Shown: piece by piece, positions 49,901 through 60,500 of the stretch
How the letters are laid out: each line of letters begins with the position of its first letter
Numbering within the stretch: the first letter of the stretch is position 1
Source of the DNA: Diprion similis
Lineage: Eukaryota; Arthropoda; Insecta; Hymenoptera; Diprionidae
Assembly (NCBI RefSeq): GCF_021155765.1
Contig: NC_060105.1
Span: 17,765,001 to 17,829,000 of the forward strand
Reading direction: 5' to 3'
DNA length: 64,000 nucleotides
Translations under genes and position numbers: made by a program
The notes under the pieces: model-generated
Seen by the model: the letters and a program-made list of their open reading frames with translations, nothing else
Databases searched by the model: none
What the model was told of the DNA's origin: nothing

Positions 49901-51098
49901 AGAAATTCAAAATTGATAGTTTTTGTCAGTCAGATTTCATTTTATTGTTAGTTTGATTGTTTTTCACATCACGTTGGCATAGTTGAATATTCAATTTTTG
50001 GATATTGCACTGACAATAATTATGATCAACAGATATCAGCATTGACTTGACTACCGTAAAAATAAATTTCATTCATTGATTTTCTACAAAATAATCTATT
50101 AAATAAAATGACCAGTTCTAGAGTGAAATCGAACGCATCCAGTAGATTTTTAACCACATGGAAGTGATTTTAACAGCAGCATCAATATTGAAGCTTTACT
50201 TCGTAATGCCAGTATTTTTAATTTTTATTCTTATAAAGAGATCTTCGAAGTTTACGAATACACTAATTTGACGAATACTTAGTGCCCGAATACTTCTCAA
50301 TGGAATTAATAAAAATATATTGATTTTCAGCCAACTGAACTGAAGAGCTAATTCTAAACTGAAAAAATAGTGTTTACATTTCAATTTTTCGTCATATGGA
50401 TGTTAGGTACTTCAATCTCATTCTGAAACACATTGATCGGAGTGATGAATTTTTAATACCATCAAGTTCTTCCCCGCTGCGTTCCATAAATCGAACATAC
50501 GAGTTCGGAAGGGGTTCGGCTTCTCCGATTTGACTTTCGTAACCATCTAAAGCTTTGACCATGGCGACTGGCAGTGAATTTAATATAGTTTTGTCGTCTT
50601 TATCCTTGTCAATAACCGTTGTGCTTTTCCTGTGGTCAGAATTTTTGTCATTCGCTTCGTATTCCTCGGATGAAACGATGGGAATAGCATCCGTTATACC
50701 TAGACGATTTGATTTACTTCCTTCTTCTCCAATGCTATGTATCTGTTAGAAATTGAATTACAGATCAAATTAACTAATACTTAATATACCGTTTGAACAT
50801 CTCTTATCGATTCACTCTTAGGCATCCAAGTTTTAACATTGTCAAATATAGTGACCGAACAATAATCTTGATGCTATGTGTAATTGGAAAAATAAAAGCC
50901 GATATAATTACGAATAAATGCGTTTGCAAGCTCTTAAATAAATAAGAGCAATAATCAAGAAAATCTGGATATACGCACCAAAACAAAACGCGCGGCCTCT
51001 TGCGGACTTAACAATTCAGAATCGCTTGTTGTGATGGAATCTCCTGGAGCCCCAATTCTGTTTCGTCCCTTCTTTTTGCTGCTTTGAGGAGTATTCAT
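43910..51098 (-). CDS. BRPF1: BRPF/peregrin-type PHD-bromodomain-PWWP protein
   Basis: Exons, minus strand: 51098-50979, 50742-50460, 49140-48813, 48650-48135, 47173-46874, 46754-46580, 45651-45233, 44634-44227, 44090-43910 (stop). They give about 909 residues (human BRPF1 about 1214). Domains in order: [20 protein letters not shown] then EYDLDEED (the EPC-like segment leading into PHD); PHD1 (about 197-243, [20 protein letters not shown]); extended PHD2 (about 250-375, [32 protein letters not shown]); HYWTLKR-like [18 protein letters not shown]; bromodomain (about 525-625, [16 protein letters not shown] with the acetyl-lysine-binding Asn); acidic Ser-rich linker; PWWP (about 787-880, [18 protein letters not shown]). 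Known role: scaffold of MOZ/MORF-ING5-EAF6 histone H3 acetyltransferase complexes, reading histone tails. Odd: the N-terminus here ([14 protein letters not shown]) lacks the usual C2H2 finger, and an in-frame TAA sits two codons upstream of the ATG. Drosophila orthologue: Br140. The body is certain; exon 1 is less so. Confidence 0.92.
44900..45125 (-). repeat. Interspersed repeat, family C, inverted copy in a BRPF intron
   Basis: The minus strand reads AGCTTGTGTTATTCGGATT and GTTTCATTCGTGTTCACC, matching 41550-41620. Not coding. Confidence 0.6.
45928..46520 (+). repeat. Tandem array of a roughly 155-bp unit (about four copies) in a BRPF intron
   Basis: Units start near GATATC/GATACT at 45928, 46093, 46247 and 46391 (spacings 165, 154, 144). 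Each carries a CAATC-GACGCGG-type block, a CTTAGAACTGATTAGATTTT-type block and GTTTTCGAGTTAT. They are diverged from one another. The last unit ends close to exon 6 (46580-46754). Confidence 0.75.
49575..49870 (+). repeat. Interspersed repeat in a BRPF intron
   Basis: The inner part ATTTTTTGGTGTGTATTAAG and GATCAGCAGAAAATGCTTTT matches the 1956-2429 element (GTGTGTATTAAGTTTGTGT, TTAGCAGAAAATGCTTTT). The left part near CAAAATAGCGAATCTGATAT links it to family A. It begins near TTAATCCTTT at about 49581. Confidence 0.6.
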
Positions 51099-51354
51099 GT
51101 TTGATTACGGGGATATAATTCGTTTGAGAACCGACATGAGAATGCGTCAAACATTTGGTTATACTAGAGTACAAAAATTCAAGAGCCGAGTTGTCAGGGT
51201 TATAAATGCACCATATAATCGCGCTTACAAGTCTTATAACCACAAACTACTGATTATCAACAGAGAACTAATGGGTCATGGGTAGTTGTGATTTTTGGTG
51301 ATTTTATTGTCTTAGTACAGTGACAATCCACCAGGGGCTTCACGCGCCTACAAA
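51099..51354. promoter_or_regulatory. Putative BRPF upstream region
   Basis: About 250 bases between the BRPF start codon and the nearest TIR element. No TATA box or initiator could be assigned confidently. The small frames on the plus strand are not supported. Confidence 0.3.
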
Positions 51355-51485
51355 GGGTGCGTTCCGAAATTGGCTCCCAGTGTTGTCAACAATTTTTTAT
51401 CTTTTTTACGCTGCCGTGTTTGTGCGTTGCTCTGCCTCTCTCCTAGTGAATTTGCACCGCTGTCAGCTAATTTCAGAACGCACCT
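51355..51485. mobile_element. Small TIR element, family F, best copy
   Basis: 131 bases starting GGGTGCGTTCCGAAATTGGC and ending GCTAATTTCAGAACGCACCT, the complementary end. No reading frame. Two relatives lie upstream of CCT6. Target duplication is unclear. It sits about 260 bases upstream of the BRPF start codon. Confidence 0.75.
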
Positions 51486-51539
51486 AAAGCCGATCTAAGC
51501 AATAATAGCGTCGTTGTATTTACGAAAAGTTGATAGCTC

Positions 51540-52420
51540 CACGTATGTATGTACATACTTAGCCCCTCAGAGTTGATTCTTTTTTTAATCATTTGTAGGT
51601 CATTTGTAGATGTTTGTGCACCATTTCTCGTCGTTTGTAAGTCAATAGTTCAATTGTTATTGATAAATCATTGTACGCGATTGTAAGTGGTTTTCTGACG
51701 TTTGTAAGTAAACAGTTCAGTTGTTATTTATGAAACAAATTTGTTTACGGAGTCGAGTGACGTCAGGCCCAGCTAACACCTGCTATTCGCGCAGGTGTTA
51801 GCTGGGCTTTCATGCTTGCGCAGAATCAATTACAGATGGATCGTAGGTGTTTATAAGCACTTCTCCGATCTTTCATAATCTCTCAATTATCAGGTAAAAC
51901 TTGGAACAAAAAAACCCGCTCTCCCTGCTCGCGAAAAAATAAAAAAAAATCTCAGCGCATCTAACTTACCACAGCTGGTTATTAGCTGAAAATTGCATTA
52001 AAATTCTATTTCAAGTGGTGCAATCGTTTGTTTCTCGTTTATAAGTGTTAATTGAATAATGAATTCCAGACGTTTGATAGTCAATTGTTGGTTCGCAAAA
52101 ATTAAAACGAGAATAATTTGTTTTATTAGTAACGACTGAACTATTGTCTCACAAACATCGTGAAATCACTTAAAATTACCTGCAAATGATTCACAAACGA
52201 TTCCGCTCAGACTGGACTAAATTCGATCGCGAATTGCTAGTGCAAGGGGCTGATGTCACTCGAACTCCCTGGATGAATTGGTTTTATCAACAGCAACTCA
52301 ACTATTTACTTCCAAACGTTAGAAAAACACTTAAAATCGCTAACAAGCTTAGAGCATATAGTACAATGAAGGGAGCCGGTCCTATCCTGTCCTATAAGCG
52401 GTGAGTGTAGAAAGGATAGA
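51540..52420. mobile_element. Fold-back element, family E, copy 2
   Basis: The plus-strand part 51590-52115 matches 28444-29040 in order: GTCAATAGTTCAATTGTTAT, GAGTCGAGTGACGTCAG, GGATCGTAGGTGTTTATAAG, CTCAGCGCATCTAACTTACC. The right part (about 52160-52350) is an inverted copy of the left (complement reads AGTAAATAGTTGAGTTG and GAGTTCGAGTGACATCAG). A 72-residue open frame at 52186-52404 falls inside this arm and is not a gene. Confidence 0.65.
51767..51807. repeat. Perfect 17-bp hairpin inside family E copy 2
   Basis: GCCCAGCTAACACCTGC, a 7-base spacer, then its exact complement GCAGGTGTTAGCTGGGC. The homologous place in copy 1 (about 28640) lacks it. Confidence 0.8.
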
Positions 52421-52620
52421 TTTCGTAGCATTTCTCTGTCTCACAAAATGTGATTAGTTGGTTCAAAATAATCACGTGACTACGACTGACTACGTCAGAG
52501 CTGTACCAAGCGATGCGGTAAGGGTGCAGTCTGCAGTGCCCACGTAGTCCTAGAATAGAAATCTTCACGTAGTGCTTGACATGCTTAAGTAGTTCGAAGT
52601 GTGCAATGTTAATAGTATTT

Positions 52621-52672
52621 TTCGATACTAGTGCGCGAAGTTGGCATTGCCAACTTTCGCACTAGTATCGAA
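52621..52672. repeat. 52-bp cruciform-type palindrome
   Basis: TTCGATACTAGTGCG and GAAGTTGGCA are answered by TTGCCAACTT and CGCACTAGTATCGAA, almost without a spacer and with one bulge. It lies directly beside the small TIR element at 52678. Confidence 0.8.
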
Positions 52673-52677
52673 CTCTA

Positions 52678-52927
52678 TTTTTTGTTACACCTGTAATGGA
52701 AAGTCTGACATAACAAATTGAAACCAGTCAAAGAATGAAAACGTCCGGTAATCTTGGAAAAGCGGACTTCCAACAGACCATCTACACCGCCAGCAATGTG
52801 CGAAGAATTTTTTCTCGCACCGCTAGCAATGCGTGAAAGTTTTTCCCGCACATGTGTATAAAAGACCACTTTCGGTGCTTGTAAATGGTGCATAAAAGTG
52901 GACTTTCCATGCAGGTGTTACAAAAAA
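52678..52927. mobile_element. Small TIR element, family G, copy 1
   Basis: The left end TTTTTTGTTACACCTGTAAT and right end (complement of GCAGGTGTTACAAAAAA) are inverted, as is GGAAAGTC just inside. About 250 bases, no transposase frame. A relative is at 57493-57763. Confidence 0.65.
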
Positions 52928-54587
52928 TAATATAAACATGACCAAATTTCAGCATGGTTCTGAAATACTGCATTTGTAAAATAAAAAGTGACAAACCAAA
53001 TGTTACCAATACATATATTTGATATTACACAGATTATAAGCAATACACGAAATACATTCTTTTCAATCATGAATAAGTTTTACATAATATATATAAGCGC
53101 TAACAAGTAATTCATTATTCATGACTATTCTTAATCATCGTTGATATTAAGTTTTATTTAAACATAAGTACTGATAATATAATTATTCTAAGTGCTTAGT
53201 TAGTGTCAAAATAAGTAAAGTAAGGTAAGGTAACTAAATTAAGTGTACAGTTTAATAAACTATGGTCAAAGTGCCATTGTATGAATAAAACTATCATTTT
53301 TTTTTGTCACAGTTAATGCATTAGCACATCAATGATTTCTTCAAACCCAAAATCCCAAAAATTCGATCCAAATACGAAATTCGTAAAGCAAGTTATCTTT
53401 CGAACAAAAATTACCTCTTTTTGTTACAATTGTGATGAATTCTTGAGTGTATATATAACATAATATGTTGGTATAAGGGTTTTTGAGGTCACTGATCTCA
53501 AAAATGGGGTCATATCTCAGAAATTTTTAAAGTTCAAAATGGCGGACCTATCATGAGCGAATAGGATCAATTTTAATATTTTGAATACGACATACTGGAT
53601 CCGCTATTTGGATTTTTGAAATTTTTGCATCAGATTCGTTTTGAGCAACTCTAAAAACTCACGATTACCGAGTTCTTCTCAAGTAAATCTTGTATAACTG
53701 ATTCAAAAACAGTGTCTCATATATATGAGATGTTATGCCGCAAAGGATTAAGGTTATCAATTTAAGTAGACCAATTGCTCAACTTATTACTTGTCGTAGC
53801 TCCTGAGGGGAATGCGCTGACACTGTGAATAGAAAAACTCTAAAATTGATATTATGATCACGTACGCTTATGCGTTGTAATCTACTTGTTATAGCGGTGT
53901 AGTGAATTTATTAAATGCGGATTAACTGTTAAATGAAATGTTGATTTTGCGGTAATTTTATAACGGCTATTACAGCGAGAGGCAGTTTGGATTCTTCACA
54001 AGCGGTCAAGCACACCGTCGTGACAGCATTAAGTCAGCGTCTGTGATTGTAGAAAGGTATCGAAAGTGCTTTTTACCTTTACTGCATTACGTCAATAATT
54101 TTAAAATAGTTCACTTATTACAATCGCATTCTACGATGCAGCAACTGGCGTCAAGGTCAGTTTTATAAATGTAGTGGTTAATTATACGGAATATAAACGG
54201 AATAGGAGCCACTATACTAATATATTGACTTCAAAACAAACGCTGTGACGCAAATGTAATTATTTCTATTTCGTGACCCAAATCTATTCTGTCGGTGATT
54301 ACCTGATTTATTGCGACGGAGTTACGAGCTCGAGCATCCAGTTTAGGTCAAGCTTCGCGTGTATGAATTCGAGAACACGCGCAATGCTGACATTAACGAT
54401 ATCTCATGAAGGTCGAACACAAATAACACTATTGTATTAGTCTTTGGACGATATGCTCAACATTGCACATCTGTGTTCATAAAAATGTGCGCCTGATAAA
54501 TATAGGGGAACCAGTCGAACTCAGGGACAGTTCATGCGCAGCTGTCTTAACAGGTAATTTGCGCTCCTAATTTTGTCTCAGAAGTCA
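52928..54587. other. Intergenic region before the lipase gene
   Basis: AT-rich. Contains a short family A relative at about 53480-53570 (GGTCACTGATCTCAAAAATG, TTCAAAATGGCGGACC). The last few hundred bases should hold the lipase promoter; no core element is assigned. No gene supported. Confidence 0.45.
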
Positions 54588-57500
54588 ATGATGCTCGTCG
54601 ATTTGTTGTGTTTGCTGTTTGGTTGCTCGACTGTTTTGGGTACCAGTGATTTGTTCTACCGGTGCTATGAAAAGTGAGTATGCAGGGTAAATTTTTCTTT
54701 TATAATATACTAAGCTAAAGTCAAACGATGAATGATCAAGGTATCCTGCAAACGATTAAGGGAACACGTCAATCAGAAATTGCCACTTTAATTACGGGGT
54801 TCACGGTGAAAGTTATTTTTAATAATCTTAAACGATTACACTGAATTTATGTTTAATCGAAAAAACTCTGGCAATTCCGCTAACTATAGGTAAAAAATTA
54901 GGTGCTGTTATTTTGATTGAGTTCGCATTTTGTTATCATATTGTGAAAAATAAAAATGTTGGATCACTAGACCTTACTGTTCACGGGAAACACGTTTCTC
55001 AATTTTGCCACTGGATTTTCACCTTTATATTTGAAAAACTTCCTAGCATCGTCTAAGAGATATGAATCAATTTGTGGATTTCTGTAAAAAAAAATTTTAT
55101 CGGAAAAGGTTTAGTTATAGTAATAGAAATTTAAGTCATGCACAAAGAATTATCAAATATTACAGATTCCAAAATGAGTTATTATCGAGGGAGTAGCCAC
55201 ATGATCAATTTTATTTATCTCTGCAAATTTTGTCAACGTGAAAATAATAAATGTAGCACAAATTCGGCTCTATTTGAATAAACTAAATTGAACTGTATCA
55301 CCTACACACCCATGCGTCACGTACACGTCTCGATATTTTCAAGGATGGAACTTTCATTAAAATACAAAATTAACCCTCAAGAAATGCACTATCGCGGCTT
55401 CCCGATTCAGGAGCGCATAGGTATGTCATATATACCCATGTGTTACTGGATGTTAATCATTTACGGCTTACGATTAAATTAATTGATTGAAAAATTTTCT
55501 TATTAATCGATACCTCAAACGGTGTAGAAAAATATAGTGCTTACGGAATGATTGTAAAAAAAAGTATTCTTGATATAACAGAAGAAATGAAAATAATTCA
55601 TTGAAAATTATCAAAATATGATATTTTCTTTAAAATATCTTATATTAGGTTCTTTGACTTCAATTAAAAAAATATATTTATTTAGTAAGGCAAAGTTGAA
55701 TGATTTTGAAATAATTATTCTGAAGCATAATCCGTCATTTATTATTCAGTAATAATAACACTCTTCGAAGTATAAATTCTATAAAATATTAAGTGAATGA
55801 TTGAATGGTACATTCCACCTAAATTCTAGCAGTATGCTCCTTTCACATAAGACTGAATTACGATGTTGAATATCTGTCAGGCTTCTTTTAAAAGAGTTAT
55901 TTCAGCGTTCTGATGACAAAAGCACATAAAAAATATTCGAAAACACTTAATTTTTTTTTTTCAAACCATTAGGTATAGGCTTTATAGACCATGTCCCATA
56001 AAAACACTTCATTCCCACAAAACATTTATTCGGATAAACTGTCAAAATAATGACGCTACAAGAGCACTGGGTAGCACCTACTGACAGACTGACTACCCTT
56101 GTCTTTAATTTAGTTAGCTTTCACATTTCATAATGGTTCTGGTGGTGGGTCTGTATAGTGGGGATAGTAGACTTTTTTCCCGCCCCGACATTAATCTCTA
56201 TTACCATTTATGAGGGACAAATACATATAATTCGTCCCTAAGTATCCCATACTCCATACTCCTCTTGAGGGTTGAAGCTGGGAAAATGGTAGAATGCAAG
56301 AGTACTCTCTTCGCTGGTTACTGATCCAATTTGCCATAAAAAAACCAAGGCAACACTGAGGACAAATAAACAAATAAACGAAAGCAGTACCCTGATAAAG
56401 ATTCTCAGTCGTCGTGGGAGCTGGATCACCACGGTACTGGGTTGAGGTATATGCAAATTTTCGTCAATATGATTTGAATTTTCATACGAAAAACGAATGA
56501 ATTGTCGCGAAATGATGTTAGACACGTGTCGTGTCATTTCGGCAATGAGGGTCCGTATTCGTCAAGCTCGGCGTAAAATCAAATTATCAACTTATGCCAA
56601 AAATGTCAAATGATTTTCGTGACAGTAAATATAGCAGACGGACAGTTTGTCAATGAATAAATGAATTCAAAAAGTTGTTCCGAATAATATTTATTGGACA
56701 CATGGACGGAACAAGGCATACGACAGGTTGCAATAAAATAAGGTTATGTTGACCGGCTATACACATATGGTATCGATCATGAATATATTTTATAAAAATA
56801 ATATTAGGTATTTCATTTTTTATTACAACGATCTTTCGTCAATTTCTTTTCACTAATAACCGTATACAAATTGTTTGAAAATTAGCGCTTTAAAAAACTT
56901 GCTAATATGCTACTCTCAAGCGGCAGCGTTTGGCAAAACGGGTCCCCATTGACGAGCTTCGATTTCACGAGTACTGGCAAACATGATGGAACGACAAAGC
57001 TAATTTCGGTTCGACTCTGACGCTATAAGTGCTAACATAATAATTCAAGGGAGTTTTAAACAAACCAATACAAACTCGTCCATTTACAAGTACAGGATAA
57101 AATAGAATGGAATCATTATAAGACCTTGGGATAAATCCTCTCTGGCCGTACTAGCAAACATACCGGGACATTATATTACACGATACGTATTACGATACAC
57201 ATACATTCTGAGCAGAGCTCCTATTTTCAGATGTTTGGATTGCGCATTCACGTAATGTCCTGGCATATGAAACAAAAAGGACTAACAAAAAGTCTAAAAT
57301 AGATGAGTGATACAACACAAATAAGTATTGAGTGTGCAGTGAGTAACTATATGAAATCAGCAAGAGAATGAATGAATGTACACAGAGAGAAAATAGTATA
57401 TTGTGTATCTAGGGCGGAAATTGTGTATCTAGTTGCCAAGGCTGAGCTGAAACTCGCACGAGCGTAAATCGCTTTCCGCCCATAGTGCAGACGATACTTT

Positions 57501-60500
57501 TTGTCCATAACCTGTACTGAAAGTTTACCTTTGAGTGCACAAAGAATAGGCTAATTACAAGATACACGACGATTCCGCGGTGATAGCGCGGTGCACCACT
57601 CCATTTCGCGCCCGGCGTTTGTCGAAGCGGGCGCAAAACGTGATTTTGCGCCCGCCAGCATTTTGCGCCCGCTCATTTGTCACCGGGCAGGAAGAAGCCA
57701 CTTTGCGCGCACTTTAGATGCACGAAAAGGGATACTTTCGGTGCAGGTTGGACAAAAAAAGTTGTGAAATCAACCAAATCGATTTAGTGGGATGAAAAAT
57801 TGTTACTTCAATCATTATTTTCTGATAATGAATATACCGTAGTTAACATAATAAATTCTGCCAGGTCAAATCCATCAAATGAGTTATTCGAAATATGCGG
57901 TTGATTTGATTGAAAAGTTTGGTTCAAACAATATTTAGTTGTGTCAACTCAATGATCCGGTCGAAGAAAGGGGTATCTGCGGTTGAATGCGTGCAATCGC
58001 TTTAACCAAATATTTTTTTGTCGTCAAAGAATTCAGTATTCCGCGAAATCAAATTTTAACCTCTTGAAACAACCCTTACATGTGATTTAGTGAACAAATT
58101 AATTTTGTAAAAATAAGTTATTTTTACTATTTTCGTTCAATCTTATACATTATTGAATACGTATGGTTGAATGAACTTTTGATGATTGAAAAAAACAAAT
58201 TAAGTTCGACTAACTGCAAATACTTTTGTTTCAAATTTATGTCGAAACAACAACAAAGTTCTTTCCATACAAATCGTCCAATGAATCTATCAACAATCAC
58301 GAATAGGCTAATGAATTAAGCTACTTTTGAATATTTTTTATGACATAAAAGAAATATTTACATTGAATAAATATTTTGTTGATTGCCAGAATTTCATTCG
58401 TCAACCTAACTATTTCATCGGCTTTTTCACTGCTTTCCAATTGTTAAAATATTCATGAAATCCTTGCAATTTTGCGGAAAATCTCTTCGTGTCATCTTGC
58501 AATAGTTTCATATCACTGAGACAAATATATTTCGTCATCTACGAGACCAAAAGTTGACCCGAAGTCTGCGAGAAGTTCGGCGGAGGGGATATATATATAT
58601 ATAGTTGTGCGACTAGGTATGATAGGTATTTACGAGCGGTCTCCGGTTCGAAACACGAACAAATTCATGTGACGTCTAATCGGAAATTAAAAAATGCGTT
58701 TTATTCGACTTGCGAACAATTATAAGTTACTTGCTTTACTAAAAAATCTGAAACTTGCCTTAATTAGGCTAAAAATTTCAAATTTATTTTTATCAGAAAT
58801 ATTCCAAATAATTGAAACACTACACTGAACTGAATTGTTTTCTCAACGATCGAATAACTTACCAAATCCAGCTCATATTTTAGCTCACTATCTGTCGAGA
58901 CTGCAGCCTCTTCGCTAATTTTTGGGCCATCGTCAATGGGCAAAATATCGGAAGTACACGGATTTTCTTCAACACTTTTCGAATTAGATCTTTAATCAAT
59001 TTCCGGCGTTGGGCACGGCTCAGTTTATGAGGCGACATTGCACGTATACATCTCTATATATGCATTCACGCTAAAGCTGTGACAGAACCCAAGGCAACTT
59101 CATAACCAACAAAAATTCCAAGAATAACGATACGACTGATCACGGAATCATTCACGTTGTACACAATAAGCAATCGGAATAAAATCCTGATACCACTCAC
59201 ATTGTCAGGACGTACGTAAATTGCAGATTATATCAAGATTTCTGATGTTAAAAATAAGGAATAGTATCGTGACTGTACTCATGTATGGCAAATAAATATC
59301 AGCAACTAATTTTGCAATTCCTATTTGTATACAATTGGCACATTAGGGAACTTGAATCACTTCAAAAATCTTTCACAATCATGTTGAATCTAAATTAAAA
59401 TGCATCTGAATGAATATGAATTTAAATTTGTAGGTTTATAAGTACAATATAAATGTAAGGAGGCGTGTCAAGTATGGCTAAGAAGTACATTTATATGGTA
59501 CAGGTGGGCAAGCGCTAGAGTATGTTTGACAACATGCGTATTTGTGTATATTCGTGTACAAGACAATGTAAAGACACCTTGCTTGACGCAGAACAATGAT
59601 AGACGTCGGTATAGGAAGACACGCTTCAAACACCTTGAATACAGTAATACAAGTTTAATTATATTTCCGAAACTTATATTTAAATATATCCATACTTTGT
59701 TCTATTAACTTTCATCTTTTATTCCACTACCTTAAAAATCACAAACACCACATTTATACATGCACTATTATCTCCGACGACAAGAGACACGCTCTACCTA
59801 ATATGGGGAAGCCTAGGTAAATCTCTATCACTCATTAGCCCATATTTGAGAAAACTGTAATTTGCACCCTCAATCAGCGCCATTCCTTCCACATCTATCA
59901 CATTTTTAGCCTCAAAATGAGACAGTTGTTAATAACAGTGGAGCGCTGGCATCGCTACATAAAATAGTAAATGCTAATGGGTGAGGTGAGGAAAACGTTA
60001 CCTGTAGGGTGCACACAATACTTTGTAATGAGAATAGTATGTCGAGTATTTTTCATCATTCTGCTTCCATCATTTCGAATGAACGCAGTTTATTGTCTAT
60101 GAAGAATATTAATTTTCAAACTTTATGGTTTGGGAAAAAACGATCCAATGGTGCCCCCTAAACCGTGGTGCCCTAGGCTATACAAACCAGGATAAACAAT
60201 GAAAGTTGTTTCTACTTCCTTTTTGGTAAGCTAGTCGTTTGAAATTCAACTGGCGATTTTTTAATCAGAATTTTCTTCTAACCTGTAGAGTGAAAATGAT
60301 AACCCAGCGAGTTATTTGATATTCTCTTTCGTGATTTGACCTGTACTTTGGTATCCAAGCCGTTTTTTATGTAACTAAATGTAAGTTTTTTTCATTTTCT
60401 CTCTCTTCCTGTTTCTATAACAGAGCTCTGTTTGGCATAATATTGTTATGTTTTTCTTTCGATATAATTGTTAATATAACTATCGTTTCAATAAATATAG

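Noticed and set aside
52186-52404. 72-residue frame upstream of BRPF
   Set aside because: It is the inverted arm of the family E fold-back element.
55344-55420. Possible extra lipase exon with acceptor TTTTCAAG and donor AG-GTATGT
   Set aside because: It would leave phase 1, which does not fit either the 78-base exon or the conserved exon at 61767.
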